DNA of 64,000 nt, from assembly GCF_016806695.1 (NCBI RefSeq), contig NZ_WUED01000007.1:33340-97339 (forward strand). Reading direction: 5' to 3'. Position numbers and translations under genes: made by a program. The notes beneath the pieces are model-generated. The model worked only from the letters and a program-made list of their open reading frames with translations, was not told the DNA's origin and made no database searches. Shown here in pieces: positions 26,374 through 36,201 of the stretch (position 1 is its first letter; every line of letters begins with the position of its first letter). This DNA comes from Campylobacter bilis. GTDB taxonomy: Bacteria; Campylobacterota; Campylobacteria; Campylobacterales; Campylobacteraceae.

Positions 26374-27486
26374 ATGAAAGAACAAATTTTAAACAAATTA
26401 AAAGATGTCAAATATCCTGGTTTTGAAAAGGATATAGTGAGTTTTAATTTTGTCAAAGATATTAAGGTTGAAGATAATAATGCAAGCATCGATATAGAAA
26501 TTGTTTCTGCAAATCCTGAAGTAGCTACTCAAATCCGTGAAAGTGTGCAACAGGCTTTATCGAGTTTGGCTTTAAAAAACTTAGCCTTAAACATCATCAC
26601 TCCAAAAATTCCTGAAGAAAAAAGCAATTCAAGAAGCGGGAAAAACATCGTCCCACAAGTTAAAAATTTCATCATGGTTTCAAGCGGAAAAGGCGGGGTA
26701 GGTAAGTCTACAACCACAGTGAATTTAGCTATTAGCATGGCTAAAATGGGTAAAAAAGTAGGGATTTTAGACGCTGATATTTATGGTCCAAATATCCCAA
26801 GAATGCTAGGTGAAACTAAAACTCAAGCTGAAGTAGTAGGGCAAAGATTAAGGCCAATTTTAAGCCATGGAGTTTATATGATGAGTATGGGGGTTTTAAT
26901 CGAAGAAGGACAAGGCCTTATGTGGAGGGGTGCGATGATTATGAAAGCGATTGAACAATTGCTTGCTGATGTGATTTGGCCTGAACTTGATGTATTGTTT
27001 TTAGATATGCCTCCAGGAACAGGTGATGCACAAATTACTTCTGCGCAAAGCATACCTATTACTGCAGGGGTTTGTGTAAGTACTCCTCAAATAGTCTCTT
27101 TAGATGATAGTAAAAGAGCTTTAGATATGTTTAATAAACTGCATATTCCTATTGCTGGTGTTGTTGAAAATATGAGCGGTTTTTTATGTCCTGATAATGG
27201 CAAAGAATATGATATTTTTGGTAAGGGTACGGCTTTAGCTGTTATGGCACAAGATTATAAAAGCGAAGTTTTAGCACAAATTCCTATTGAAATGATAATA
27301 AGAGAAGGTTCAGATGAAGGCAAGCCTGTAAGCTTTTATCACCCTCAAAGTGTGAGTTCAAAACGCTATTTGATAGCGGCTGAAAAAATTTGGGATTTTA
27401 TAGAAAAGATTAATGATAAAGGTGGCGCAGATAATTCTGCTATTCAACCTGTGATGAATGGTAAAAGTGCCTGTTCGTCGCATTAA
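26374..27486 (+). CDS. mrp: Mrp/ApbC-family iron-sulfur carrier ATPase
   Basis: P-loop ATPase that assembles or transfers Fe-S clusters. It has an N-terminal MIP18/DUF59 domain (1-85) and then the deviant Walker A SSGKGGVGKST (about residues 98-108). DADIYGPNIPRMLG and FLDMPPGTGDAQ are also Mrp signatures. Only one cysteine is visible near the usual CxxC (FLCPDN), so the classical CxxC is reduced; further Cys lies at the C-terminal tail (SACSSH). Divergent from ispDF and followed by dapD after 24 bp. Confidence 0.93.
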   Translation: MKEQILNKLKDVKYPGFEKDIVSFNFVKDIKVEDNNASIDIEIVSANPEVATQIRESVQQALSSLALKNLALNIITPKIPEEKSNSRSGKNIVPQVKNFIMVSSGKGGVGKSTTTVNLAISMAKMGKKVGILDADIYGPNIPRMLGETKTQAEVVGQRLRPILSHGVYMMSMGVLIEEGQGLMWRGAMIMKAIEQLLADVIWPELDVLFLDMPPGTGDAQITSAQSIPITAGVCVSTPQIVSLDDSKRALDMFNKLHIPIAGVVENMSGFLCPDNGKEYDIFGKGTALAVMAQDYKSEVLAQIPIEMIIREGSDEGKPVSFYHPQSVSSKRYLIAAEKIWDFIEKINDKGGADNSAIQPVMNGKSACSSH

Positions 27487-27510
27487 ATTTATTAATAAGG
27501 ATAAAGAAAA

Positions 27511-28671
27511 ATGATTAATACTAAAGAAGATTTTTTACTTTTAATCAAGCAAATTGAACAAAAAAGCGGATACAGACAAGCTAAGGCTTTTGGTATAGCT
27601 AGGCTTGATAGGGGTCAGCTTAATAAAAATAAAATTTTACAAGCAAGCTTTGCTTTGGTTAATTATGAGCAAAATTTTGCATCCGCAGCAATTATGCTTG
27701 AAGCTTTTATGCAAAGGGGCGTAGAAATTGATTTTAATGCGAGTGAATGCGTACAGGTTTTAAAGCTAGAAGATATTGATTTTGCGCTTTCGTGTTTTAA
27801 GCCTTTTTTAGAAGAGGAAGGACATCAAAATATTGATCTTTTAAAGATTATTAAAGATAAGTTTAAAGATGATGAGTTTGCTTTTGTTTGTCTTTTCGAA
27901 GATAAAGAGCCTTTAAGTGTAGAAAGTGCTTATCTTAAGCTTTATTTGCTTTCTACTAAGAAAGTTCCTTTAAGAAGCATTAATTTAAATGGTATTTTTG
28001 GGCTTTTAAGCAATGTAGCTTGGAGTGATGATAGGCCCATTGAACTTGAATATTTAAGAGCAAATGAAATGCGTTTAAAAATGAGTAATCAATATCCAAA
28101 AATCGATTTTGTGGATAAATTTCCAAGATTTTTAGCCCATATTATTCCTGAAGATAATACAAGAATTTTAGAAAGTTCTAAAGTAAGAATGGGTGCTTCT
28201 TTAGCTCCAGGAAGTACTGTAATGCCAGGTGCTTCTTATGTGAATTTTAATGCGGGCACAACGGGGGCTTGTATGATTGAAGGACGTATTAGTTCAAGTG
28301 CTATTGTAGGCGAGGGATCTGATGTGGGTGGTGGAGCTTCTATTTTGGGTGTGTTAAGTGGAACCAGTGGTAATGCTATAAGTGTGGGCAAAGCTTGCCT
28401 TTTAGGAGCTAATTCAGTCACGGGCATTCCTTTAGGGGATCATTGTATTGTGGATGCAGGTATTGCGGTGCTAGAAGGTACAAAGTTTTTACTTAAAGAT
28501 GCTCAAGAGCTTGCAAAACTAAATCCTGAGTTTGTTTTTGATAAAGAAATTTATAAAGGCTTAGAGCTTAAAGGACTTAAAGGACTTCATTTCCGTCAAG
28601 ATTCTATTAGTGGTGCTATGATAGTAAGTCTTAATAAAAAAGTAATCAAACTAAATGAGGCTTTGCATTAG
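27511..28671 (+). CDS. dapD: 2,3,4,5-tetrahydropyridine-2,6-dicarboxylate N-succinyltransferase
   Basis: Succinylates tetrahydrodipicolinate in lysine/diaminopimelate synthesis. The 386-aa protein is the long epsilonproteobacterial form: an N-terminal domain of about 200 residues, then left-handed beta-helix hexapeptide repeats (GASLAPGSTVMPGASYVN, EGRISSSAIVGEGSDVGGGASILG). The ribosome site AAGGATAAAG precedes the ATG. It converges with hisIE, both stop codons lying in a shared hairpin. Confidence 0.93.
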   Translation: MINTKEDFLLLIKQIEQKSGYRQAKAFGIARLDRGQLNKNKILQASFALVNYEQNFASAAIMLEAFMQRGVEIDFNASECVQVLKLEDIDFALSCFKPFLEEEGHQNIDLLKIIKDKFKDDEFAFVCLFEDKEPLSVESAYLKLYLLSTKKVPLRSINLNGIFGLLSNVAWSDDRPIELEYLRANEMRLKMSNQYPKIDFVDKFPRFLAHIIPEDNTRILESSKVRMGASLAPGSTVMPGASYVNFNAGTTGACMIEGRISSSAIVGEGSDVGGGASILGVLSGTSGNAISVGKACLLGANSVTGIPLGDHCIVDAGIAVLEGTKFLLKDAQELAKLNPEFVFDKEIYKGLELKGLKGLHFRQDSISGAMIVSLNKKVIKLNEALH

Positions 28672-28696
28672 ACATAAAGTTTTAAGCTTTATGTCT
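28670..28696. terminator. Bidirectional terminator shared by dapD and hisIE
   Basis: AGACATAAAG (28670-28679) and CTTTATGTCT (28687-28696) form a 10-bp stem around a 7-nt loop. The dapD stop (28669-28671) and the hisIE stop (28682-28684) both fall in it. Confidence 0.65.
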
Positions 28697-29305
28697 TTGC
28701 TTAAGCTTAGAAATTACATCCCCAAAATTTAAATTCACATCAGCGAGTAAAACACTTAAATGATATACTAAATCCGCTGCTTCGCAAAGGAGTTCATCTT
28801 TATCTTTAACAGTGGCAGCTAAAGCTGTTTCTACTGCTTCTTCGCCTACTTTTTGTGCGATACGTTTTGTGCCGCTTTTAAAAAGTTTTGCAGTGTAAGA
28901 ATTGTTTTCATCGGCATTTTTGCGTGAGTTGATTAGCCTTTGTAATCTTGCTAAAAAGACAAAATCTAGGTTTTTAGAAAGCTTTTCAAAGCAAGAAATA
29001 TTACCTGTGTGGCAAGTAGGTCCTGTGGGATTGACTGCAATTAAAAGCGTGTCATTGTCACAATCTAAGCTTAAATCGACTATATTTAAGAAATTGCCAC
29101 TTTGTTCACCTTTCATCCAAAGACGGTTTTTAGTACGTGAAAAAAAGACTACTTTAGAGCTTTGTAAGCTTTTCTCTAGGGCTTTTTCATCCATGAAACC
29201 TAGCATTAAAACTTCGCAGCTTTGTGCATCTTGTATGATTACAGGAAGGAGTCCATTTACTTTTTGCCATGCGATTTGTTTATTTAATTCTTTAAAATTG
29301 TGCAT
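28682..29305 (-). CDS. hisIE: Bifunctional phosphoribosyl-AMP cyclohydrolase / phosphoribosyl-ATP pyrophosphatase
   Basis: Steps 2 and 3 of histidine synthesis in one 207-aa protein. The HisI half (1-105) shows MLGFMDEKAL, the metal ligands in SLDCDNDTLL and GPTCHTGNISCF. The HisE half (about 115-207) shows GTKRIAQKVGEEAVETALA and the acidic cluster DELLCEAADLVYHLSVLL. It follows hisF by one base and is the last gene of the his operon. Confidence 0.96.
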   Translation of the reverse strand: MHNFKELNKQIAWQKVNGLLPVIIQDAQSCEVLMLGFMDEKALEKSLQSSKVVFFSRTKNRLWMKGEQSGNFLNIVDLSLDCDNDTLLIAVNPTGPTCHTGNISCFEKLSKNLDFVFLARLQRLINSRKNADENNSYTAKLFKSGTKRIAQKVGEEAVETALAATVKDKDELLCEAADLVYHLSVLLADVNLNFGDVISKLKQRHKA

Positions 29306-29306
29306 T

Positions 29307-30074
29307 TTATATCCTTATATTTAAGCCTTGATTTTTAAGATAAATTTTAAGTTCTTTAATGTCTATAAGCTTTTCATGAAAAACAGAAGCAGCCAAAGCT
29401 CCTTCTACACCTAGTTTGAAAGCTTCTAAGAAGTGTTTCATTGTCCCAGCGCCACCGCTTGCTATTAGAGGGATTTTGCAAAGTTGCTTTGCTTGGTGTA
29501 ATTGTTCTAAATCATAGCCATTTTTTACCCCATCTTGATTCATCATGTTTAAAACAATTTCGCCTGCACCTAGATCTTGGACTTGTTTAATCCATTCAAG
29601 AGTGCTTTTTCCACTGTGTTGGCTTGTGTTTTCATCCCCTGTGTATTTAAAAACCTTTAAATTTCCTTGTTCATCTTTAAAACTGTCTATGCCTACTACT
29701 ATGCATTGTACTCCAAAACTTTTGGCTAGGTGAGTGATGAGTTTAGGATCGTTTAAAGCAGGAGAATTAATAGAAATTTTATCAGCTCCATTGGCTAAAA
29801 GTTCAGCAGCATCTTCTAGGCTTTTTATACCTCCTGCGACACAAAAAGGTATATTGATATTTTTTGCTACTTCTTCAACCCATTTTCTAGAAATTCTTTC
29901 TTTTCTAGCACTAGCTGTTATATCATAAAATACAAGTTCGTCTATTCCGTTTTGACAATAATATCGGGCAAGTTCTACAATATCTCCCATATACTTGTGA
30001 TTTTTAAATTGTATTCCTTTTACTACCTTGCCATCTTTTACATCTAAACATGCAATTATGCGTTTTGTAAGCAT
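29307..30074 (-). CDS. hisF: Imidazole glycerol phosphate synthase cyclase subunit HisF
   Basis: TIM-barrel subunit that uses ammonia from HisH to form IGP and AICAR. It begins [15 protein letters not shown], with the catalytic Asp at 11, and has [31 protein letters not shown] (second catalytic Asp) and IASGGAG phosphate loops. It overlaps hisA by 19 nt. In C. jejuni NCTC 11168, as I recall, a small gene (Cj1602) separates hisA and hisF; it is absent here. Confidence 0.97.
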   Translation of the reverse strand: MLTKRIIACLDVKDGKVVKGIQFKNHKYMGDIVELARYYCQNGIDELVFYDITASARKERISRKWVEEVAKNINIPFCVAGGIKSLEDAAELLANGADKISINSPALNDPKLITHLAKSFGVQCIVVGIDSFKDEQGNLKVFKYTGDENTSQHSGKSTLEWIKQVQDLGAGEIVLNMMNQDGVKNGYDLEQLHQAKQLCKIPLIASGGAGTMKHFLEAFKLGVEGALAASVFHEKLIDIKELKIYLKNQGLNIRI

Positions 30075-30793
30075 TTGATTCCTTCTTCTACGCTAAAAAC
30101 TTTATCGAGTAAAGCTTTTCCTACTATTATTTTGTCACAAATTCCTTTGAGTTTTTTAAGATCTTCTAGCTTTGCTATGCCTCCACTTGCCTGTATATGA
30201 ATGTGAGGAAAGATTTCATGGATAAGTTTGTAAAGCTTAATATTAGGTCCTTGCATAGTGCCATCTTTGGAAATGTCTGTGCAAAGTATGTGTTTTAAAC
30301 CCTTTGCACTGTAAAAATCTAAAACTTCCATGAGTTTTTTATCGCTTGTTTCTTGCCAAGCGTTTATGGCTATTACATAATCGTCTTTTAAAATAGTATC
30401 TAAAGCAAAAACTATAGCCTCATTGCCAAATTCTTTTAAAATTTCTATACAGAGATTGGGATTTTTTATTGTTATTGATCCAACGACGACGCGTTTTACT
30501 CCGCAATCAAGCAAAGATTTTATTTCTTCTTTGGTGCGTATACCCCCACCTACTTGTAAGTTAGCTTTGATTTCTTGACTTAGTTGTTTTATTAAGTTAA
30601 GTTGTCTTTTACTAGGATCTTTTGCCCCTGTTAAATCCACTAAGTGCAATTCTTTTGCACCTGCTTTTTCGTATTCTTGTAATTTTTCTAAGGCTTTGTA
30701 TTGATATATTTTTTTTTGATTATAATCTCCTTTGATAAGACGTACTACTTGACCATCTATGAGATCAAGGGCGGGGATTATTTGTGTTGTCAT
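30056..30793 (-). CDS. hisA: Phosphoribosylformimino-AICAR-P isomerase HisA
   Basis: TIM-barrel isomerase of histidine synthesis, 245 aa. The starting [15 protein letters not shown] carries the catalytic Asp. [24 protein letters not shown] and [14 protein letters not shown] (second catalytic Asp) follow, and then [12 protein letters not shown]. The ATG overlaps the hisH stop by four bases. Confidence 0.97.
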   Translation of the reverse strand: MTTQIIPALDLIDGQVVRLIKGDYNQKKIYQYKALEKLQEYEKAGAKELHLVDLTGAKDPSKRQLNLIKQLSQEIKANLQVGGGIRTKEEIKSLLDCGVKRVVVGSITIKNPNLCIEILKEFGNEAIVFALDTILKDDYVIAINAWQETSDKKLMEVLDFYSAKGLKHILCTDISKDGTMQGPNIKLYKLIHEIFPHIHIQASGGIAKLEDLKKLKGICDKIIVGKALLDKVFSVEEGIKCLQNA

Positions 30794-31377
30794 CCTATAT
30801 CCTTAATGAAATTTGAAATTAAAATTTCTCCTGCTTCTCCACTTCTTTCAGGATGAAATTGCACCCCATAAAAATTATTTTTCATCACACTCGCGCTAAA
30901 TTTTTGAGCATACTCACAATTTGCAATGGTATATTTTCCAAGTTCTACGCAATAACTGTGGACAAAATAAAAATATTCTCCGTTTAAATTCTTAAATAAA
31001 GCATGAGAGCTAAAAACTTGATTCCAACCCATGTGTGGAAAGCTAAAAGTTTCTTTAGCTTTAAATTTTTGGGTATTAAAATCTATAATATTTAGGGTTT
31101 GTTGGGATAATTCTTCTGAAAATTTACCCAAAATTTGCATTCCTAGACAAATGCCTAGAAGTGGTTTTTTTGTATTTTTTATAAAATCAATGAGTTGAAA
31201 TTTTTTTAAATTATTCATGGCTTGTTTTGCTGTGCCTACTCCGGGTAAGAAAAGTTTGTCCGCGCTTTGAAGAGTTTGTAAATCTTTGCTGATTTGGGCA
31301 TTAAAACCCAATCTGTCTAGACAGAATTTTAAAGAAGCTAAATTCGCACAAGCTGTATCAATGATGATGATTTTCAT
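30790..31377 (-). CDS. hisH: Imidazole glycerol phosphate synthase glutaminase subunit HisH
   Basis: Class I glutamine amidotransferase that supplies ammonia to HisF. Nucleophile Cys is in [12 protein letters not shown] (about residue 76); the His/Glu pair is in [13 protein letters not shown] (about 175-187). 195 aa is the normal length. Its ATG overlaps the stop of the upstream adenine methyltransferase by four bases (ATGA), so the foreign gene is coupled into the his operon. Confidence 0.96.
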   Translation of the reverse strand: MKIIIIDTACANLASLKFCLDRLGFNAQISKDLQTLQSADKLFLPGVGTAKQAMNNLKKFQLIDFIKNTKKPLLGICLGMQILGKFSEELSQQTLNIIDFNTQKFKAKETFSFPHMGWNQVFSSHALFKNLNGEYFYFVHSYCVELGKYTIANCEYAQKFSASVMKNNFYGVQFHPERSGEAGEILISNFIKDIG

Positions 31378-32216
31378 AAATTTACTCCTTTAAAAAAATT
31401 ATTTTTGCTTAATAATTTTAAATCATGAATTTTATTTTTTATGGTGTGAAAATTATTATCAAGTTCTGTTTTTCTTGCAATAGATATTTTGATAAATTCG
31501 CTTTCTTTTTCAAAACCTATAAATTTTCTATTTAATAAATTAGCAGCAATTCCTGTTGTAGAGCTTCCGCTAAATGGATCGCAAATTAGAGATTCTTCAT
31601 CACTTGCCATTAAAATAAGCTTAAGAAGCAAAGCTAAAGGTTTTTGTGTGGGATGTTTGCCATTTGTTTTTTCCCAAGGAGCAATAGCATTAAAAGTCCA
31701 AACATCACGCATTTGTTTATTATCATTGAGTTTTTTTAAAATTTCATAATTAAAAATATGCTTATGTTTATGGCTTTTTCTAGCCCAAATGATTTGTTCT
31801 GTTGAGTGTGTAAGATAACGGCAAGTGAAATTTGGAGGAGGATTTGTTTTTTGCCAAGTGATAATATTTAAAATTTTAAAATCAAGTTTTTGCAAGATCC
31901 GACCCAATGAGAAAATATTATGATAGGTCCCGCTTATTAAAATGCTTCCTGTATCTTTGAGTGCTATTTTTGCATTTGAAAGCCAGATGAAATTAAAAGC
32001 ATCTATTTGATCAATATTATCACCTTTATCCCATTGTCCTTTATTCACGCTAACAATTTTGCCATTTTGGATGCTTAATCCATCGTTTGAAAGAAAATAA
32101 GGTGGATCGGCAAAAATTAAATCAAATTGTTTTTTAAATTGAGTAAGTAATTGATTACAATCATTTTGATAAAGTTGAAATAACTCATCCTTACTTATGA
32201 AGAAAGGTTTAGACAT
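31374..32216 (-). CDS. Adenine-N6 DNA methyltransferase of DpnII type (M2.DpnII/DpnA-like)
   Basis: 280-aa beta-class methyltransferase: the catalytic DPPY is at residues 37-40 and the AdoMet-binding FSGS at 215-218, with the recognition region between. DPPYFLSNDG, VSVNKGQWDK, WQKTNPPPNF, CRYLTHSTEQIIWARK and KHPTQKP closely follow DpnA as I remember it, which methylates adenine in GATC including single-stranded DNA. It lies between hisB and hisH, coupled on both sides: 8-nt overlap with the nuclease relic upstream and ATGA overlap with hisH. No intact nuclease gene accompanies it, so it is probably an orphan methylase. Confidence 0.85.
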   Translation of the reverse strand: MSKPFFISKDELFQLYQNDCNQLLTQFKKQFDLIFADPPYFLSNDGLSIQNGKIVSVNKGQWDKGDNIDQIDAFNFIWLSNAKIALKDTGSILISGTYHNIFSLGRILQKLDFKILNIITWQKTNPPPNFTCRYLTHSTEQIIWARKSHKHKHIFNYEILKKLNDNKQMRDVWTFNAIAPWEKTNGKHPTQKPLALLLKLILMASDEESLICDPFSGSSTTGIAANLLNRKFIGFEKESEFIKISIARKTELDNNFHTIKNKIHDLKLLSKNNFFKGVNL

Positions 32217-32433
32217 TTTTAACCTTTAAAATAAAATCATTGATGTTATAAAGATTATATATTTCTATTTTTTCATAAGCTTGCACGAATTTGTTTTTAG
32301 CATTTAGCCAGCCTTTGCTTATCCATATAAATTTATTTTTCAAGCATTTTTGCCAATCTACATAAAATCTTAAATGCCTATTTGTGGCCTGCAAATTATT
32401 TAAAAAGCTTTTAAAATCAAGCTTGTTTTTCAT
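32209..32433 (-). pseudogene. Internally deleted remnant of a DpnII/MboI-type restriction endonuclease
   Basis: 74-codon frame. Residues 1-33 (FKSFLNNLQATNRHLRFYV, then DWQKCLKN) resemble the N-terminus of R.DpnII, and residues 34-74 (KFIWISKGWLNAKN, then EKIEIYNLYNINDF) resemble its C-terminus, from memory of that sequence. The roughly 200 residues between, including the catalytic core, are missing, in frame. The junction lies near 32335, in AAAAATAAATTT-like sequence that could have served as short direct repeats. The ATG overlaps the hisB stop (ATGA). Retained open frame may serve only to keep translational coupling. A genuine small protein is the alternative. Confidence 0.65.
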
Positions 32434-33488
32434 AGCATGCCTTTAGAGCTAGCTAAATTTTGGCCTTCGATTTTTATTGCCATTTTTAAAGCTTTAGCAA
32501 AGGCTTTAAACAATCCTTCGGCTTTGTGATGATCATTTTTACCTTTTACTTTTAAGTGTAAACTTACCCCCATAGTATAGCTTAAAGAATAGAAAAAATG
32601 TTCTATCATTTCTGTGCTTAAAGCCCCTAGATGAGATTTTTTAAACTTTGCTTTATAAACTAAATGCGGGCGGTTGCAAAAGTCTATAGCACAACTTGCT
32701 AAAGATTCATCCATAGGTAGAGTAAAGCCGTATCTTGCTATGCCAATTTTATCTCCTAAGGCTTTTTTGATACAAGTTCCTAGTGCTAAAGCCACATCTT
32801 CAACACTATGATGTTCGTCAATTTCTAAATCCCCCTTACAAAGGATTTCAAGCCCTATATTAGCATGTACAGCGATTTGTTCTAGCATATGATCAAAAAA
32901 ATCAATGCCTGTGTGAATTTCTGTTTTGCCACTGTTTAAACATACTTTTACCTTGATATGCGTTTCTTTAGTGGTTCTTTCATAGCTTGCACTTCTAAAA
33001 GAACTTAGAATTTCATTTTCTATATCTTTCCAGCTTAATGTACCGTATTTTAATCCCCGAAGGCCTAAATTTGAGGCTAAAATCATATCAGTGTCTCTAT
33101 CGCCTATGACAAAACTTTGTTCTTTATCATAAAGTTTGTGTTTGATGTATTCTTCTAGCATGGCGGTTTTAGGTTTTCTGCATGTGCAATTTTCATTTTC
33201 AAAATGCGGACAAATAAAAATATCTTGGAATTCTATCCCACAACTTTGTAAAATATCTAGCATTTTTTTGTGAGGACTTTCAAAACTTTTTTTTGGAAAA
33301 TTATCCGTTCCTAGGCCGTCTTGATTACTTACAATAACGAATTTAAAACCAAAATTTTTAAGCTTTAAAAGCACAGGGATAGCATCTTTTTCAAAACGTA
33401 ATTTTTCAAGAGAGTCGACTTGAAAATCGCTTTTTGGTTCTTCTATGAGGGTTCCATCTCTATCGATAAAAAGTATTTTTTGACTCAT
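32430..33488 (-). CDS. hisB: Bifunctional histidinol-phosphatase / imidazoleglycerol-phosphate dehydratase
   Basis: 352-aa fusion. The N-terminal HAD phosphatase (1-165) has [12 protein letters not shown], with nucleophile Asp, and zinc-loop cysteines in [15 protein letters not shown]. The C-terminal dehydratase (about 168-352) has the paired metal-binding motifs [27 protein letters not shown] and [15 protein letters not shown]. The ATG overlaps the hisD stop by four bases. Confidence 0.97.
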   Translation of the reverse strand: MSQKILFIDRDGTLIEEPKSDFQVDSLEKLRFEKDAIPVLLKLKNFGFKFVIVSNQDGLGTDNFPKKSFESPHKKMLDILQSCGIEFQDIFICPHFENENCTCRKPKTAMLEEYIKHKLYDKEQSFVIGDRDTDMILASNLGLRGLKYGTLSWKDIENEILSSFRSASYERTTKETHIKVKVCLNSGKTEIHTGIDFFDHMLEQIAVHANIGLEILCKGDLEIDEHHSVEDVALALGTCIKKALGDKIGIARYGFTLPMDESLASCAIDFCNRPHLVYKAKFKKSHLGALSTEMIEHFFYSLSYTMGVSLHLKVKGKNDHHKAEGLFKAFAKALKMAIKIEGQNLASSKGML

Positions 33489-34771
33489 TGTAAGCTTTCT
33501 AAACGAAAAGTTATAGCATTTTTATGCGCATGTAAGTGTTCATTTTCAGCTAGAATTTCTACACTTTTACTCAAGGCTAAAAAGCCTTCTTTATTTAATT
33601 CTTGCACTGTCATTCTTTTAGTAAAATCTGCTAAACCTAAGCTAGAATGGGTTTTAGTAAACCCATAAGTTGGCAAAACATGATTAGTTCCACTTGCATA
33701 ATCGCCCATGGATTCTGGAGAATAAGTCCCTAAAAATACAGATCCTGCATGTTTGACATCTTTTAAAAGTTCGCGTGGATTTTGGGTTTGTATGATGAGG
33801 TGTTCTGGGGCATAAGCATTAGAAATTTCTACGGCTTGATTTAAGTTTCTTGCAATGATAATTTTGGAATTATTAATGCTTTTGCTTGCAAGTTCATATC
33901 TTGGGAGTTTTTGAATTTGCTGGTGGATTTCATCATTTACTTTTTTAGCAAAGTTTTGACTTAAGCACACTAAAATTACTTGAGAATCAGCACCGTGTTC
34001 AGCTTGAGAAAGTAAATCGCTTGCTACAAATTTCACATTGGCTTTTTCATCAGCTATGACTAAAACTTCGCTAGGACCTGCTTGCATATCAATGGCTGAT
34101 CCTTGAATATCGCTACTTACTTGGCGTTTAGCTTCAGTGACAAAGGCATTTCCTGGGCCAAAAATTTTATCCACCTTTAAAACACTTTGTGTTCCATAAG
34201 CTAAGGCTCCAATGGCTCCTGCACCTCCCATTTGATAAATCTCATCTACCCCACAAAGTTCAGCACAAAAAAGCACAGCATCATGGATTTTTGCTGGACT
34301 TGCTAAAACGATTTTTTCGCATTGAGCGATTTTTGCAGGAATGGCAAGCATTAAAACTGTTGAAAATAAAGGTGCTGATCCACCTGGTATATAAAGTCCC
34401 ACTTTTTCTATAGGGCGCGTTAAAAGTTCGCATTTGACACCTTTAGTGGTTTCAAGAGAAATTTCATGTGGGATTTGTGCTTGGTGAAATTTTTTAATAT
34501 TTTCATAGGCTACTAAAATGGCTTGTTTTAAATCTTCATTTAAACGCATGCTTGCTTGGGCGATTTGTTCTTGAGTGATTTTAATATTTGAAATTTCTAC
34601 TTTATCAAATTTTAAAGCTTGTTCTATCAAGGCTTGATCGCCTTTTTCTTGTACTTGTTTAATAAGAGAGCTTACTGTTTTTGAAATTTCGTCTTTTGCA
34701 CTCACAGCCGGACGTTTTAAGGATTCTTGTTTTTGTTTTATATCTAAATTATCATAAATTAAAATTTGCAT
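33485..34771 (-). CDS. hisD: Histidinol dehydrogenase
   Basis: NAD-dependent oxidation of histidinol to histidine. Contains [47 protein letters not shown] and [11 protein letters not shown], and the catalytic Glu-His in [11 protein letters not shown] favour ATG at 34771 (428 aa); an in-frame GTG at 34783 that overlaps the hisG stop would add four residues. Coupled to both hisG and hisB. Confidence 0.96.
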   Translation of the reverse strand: MQILIYDNLDIKQKQESLKRPAVSAKDEISKTVSSLIKQVQEKGDQALIEQALKFDKVEISNIKITQEQIAQASMRLNEDLKQAILVAYENIKKFHQAQIPHEISLETTKGVKCELLTRPIEKVGLYIPGGSAPLFSTVLMLAIPAKIAQCEKIVLASPAKIHDAVLFCAELCGVDEIYQMGGAGAIGALAYGTQSVLKVDKIFGPGNAFVTEAKRQVSSDIQGSAIDMQAGPSEVLVIADEKANVKFVASDLLSQAEHGADSQVILVCLSQNFAKKVNDEIHQQIQKLPRYELASKSINNSKIIIARNLNQAVEISNAYAPEHLIIQTQNPRELLKDVKHAGSVFLGTYSPESMGDYASGTNHVLPTYGFTKTHSSLGLADFTKRMTVQELNKEGFLALSKSVEILAENEHLHAHKNAITFRLESLQ

Positions 34772-34779
34772 TTTTTGAC

Positions 34780-35679
34780 TCACTTTAACATTTTTTCAAT
34801 AGGTAAAACTAAAATGGAGCTTGCACCTTCTTCTTTTAAAGCTTCCATAGTCTCCCAAAAAAGATTTTCTTTGCTTACCATGTGTAAGGCTACATTTTTT
34901 TCATCATGTGCTAAAGGTAAAATGGTTGGTTTTTCAACACCTGGTAATAAAGATTGAATTATATCAAGTTTTTCTTTTGGGGCGTGAAGCATGATGTATT
35001 TTGATTCTCTTGCTTGTATAACCCCGCCAACACGCAGCATAATTTTATCCACTAAGGCTTGTTTTTCTTCGCTTAAGGCGTTTTGCTTTTGGATTAAACA
35101 GGCGCGTGATTGATAAATCACTTTAACTTCTTTAAGATTGTTTGCTTGCAAGGTCGCACCACTTGAAACAAGATCGCAAATGGCATCAGCTAGATTGGAT
35201 CTTGGAGCTACTTCAACAGAACCTGTTAGCGTGCAATTTTTATAAGTGATATGATTTGCTTTCATAAAGCGTTTTAAAAGTTGCGGATAGGAAGTAGCAA
35301 TTCTCAAGTTTTCAAAATCCTTTAAATTTTCAAATTTTTTATCTTGGGGTAAGGCAAGAGAAAGTCGGCAAAAACCAAAATCTAGTTTTTTTAAAAGTTT
35401 GTAGCTTGGGTTTTCACCCAAAGATTGGCGTTCAAGTTCACTTTCTTCTAAAACATTTTCTCCTATAATTCCTAAATCTACAACCCCATCAAAAATAAGT
35501 CCTGGAATATCATCATCCCTAACGCGTAAAATATCTATGGGTAAATTCGTAGAAAAGGCAATTAGGCTTTGTTCATGAATATGCATTTTTACTCCACATT
35601 TTAACAAAAGTTCTATGGATTCTTTTGAAAGTCTCCCTGATTTTTGTATGGCTATGCGCAAACGAGTATTTTCTTGCAT
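34780..35679 (-). CDS. hisG: ATP phosphoribosyltransferase HisG, long form
   Basis: First enzyme of histidine synthesis. 299 aa with the C-terminal regulatory (HisG_C) domain (about 220-299), so it should be histidine-feedback regulated and not need His[19 protein letters not shown] opens the protein; [24 protein letters not shown] and the PRPP loop region [19 protein letters not shown] follow. It is first in the his operon. Confidence 0.97.
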   Translation of the reverse strand: MQENTRLRIAIQKSGRLSKESIELLLKCGVKMHIHEQSLIAFSTNLPIDILRVRDDDIPGLIFDGVVDLGIIGENVLEESELERQSLGENPSYKLLKKLDFGFCRLSLALPQDKKFENLKDFENLRIATSYPQLLKRFMKANHITYKNCTLTGSVEVAPRSNLADAICDLVSSGATLQANNLKEVKVIYQSRACLIQKQNALSEEKQALVDKIMLRVGGVIQARESKYIMLHAPKEKLDIIQSLLPGVEKPTILPLAHDEKNVALHMVSKENLFWETMEALKEEGASSILVLPIEKMLK

Positions 35680-35712
35680 ATCATGTCCTTAGAAATTAAA
35701 ATAAAAAGACTA

Positions 35713-35725
35713 TATTATCATAAGT
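35713..35725 (-). promoter_or_regulatory. Candidate -10 of the his operon
   Basis: On the minus strand the sequence TATGATAATATAG lies about 35-45 bases before the hisG ATG, a plausible Campylobacter -10. No attenuator-like leader peptide with His codons is apparent. Confidence 0.4.
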
Positions 35726-35819
35726 AGTTGAATTTTTAGCAAGGGTTTTTAAAATAAATAAATTTAATTGGAAATAATATTTTCAAGTTTTTTAAAGTAA
35801 GAATAAAAATAAATATCAC

Positions 35820-35841
35820 AATCCTAGCTTTTGCTAGGATT
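35820..35841 (-). terminator. Terminator of the infA-rplQ ribosomal operon
   Basis: Perfect 9-bp stem AATCCTAGC / GCTAGGATT with a 4-base loop, directly after the rplQ stop on the minus strand. The following sequence is T-rich (ATATTTATTTTTATT) rather than a pure U-tract. Confidence 0.75.
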
Positions 35842-35843
35842 GA

Positions 35844-36197
35844 TTAAGCTACAAATTCAATAAAAGCCATCTCAGCAGCATCACCGCGACGTATTCTTGT
35901 TTTAATGATTCTTGTGTATCCGCCATTGCGATCTTTAAATTTTGGTGCGATTTCAGTTACGAGTTTGTTTGTAGCACCTTTGTCTTGTAAAGAGGCAAAA
36001 ACGGCTCTGTGGGCATTAAAATCTCCTAGTCTTGCTCTTGTGATGAGTCTTTCTACATAAGATCTTAATTCTTTGGCTTTTGGTAGAGTTGTTTCGATTT
36101 TACCGCTATTTACTAAGGCTATGGTTAAATTTTTTAATAAGGCAGCACGATGTGATGAAGTTCTGCCGAGTTTTCTATATCCGTGTTTATGTCTCAT
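35844..36197 (-). CDS. rplQ: 50S ribosomal protein L17
   Basis: 117 aa, starting [17 protein letters not shown] as in all bacterial L17, with [14 protein letters not shown] and the C-terminal [11 protein letters not shown]. Last gene of the ribosomal block, four bases after rpoA, followed by a hairpin terminator. Confidence 0.98.
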   Translation of the reverse strand: MRHKHGYRKLGRTSSHRAALLKNLTIALVNSGKIETTLPKAKELRSYVERLITRARLGDFNAHRAVFASLQDKGATNKLVTEIAPKFKDRNGGYTRIIKTRIRRGDAAEMAFIEFVA

Positions 36198-36201
36198 TCT
36201 T

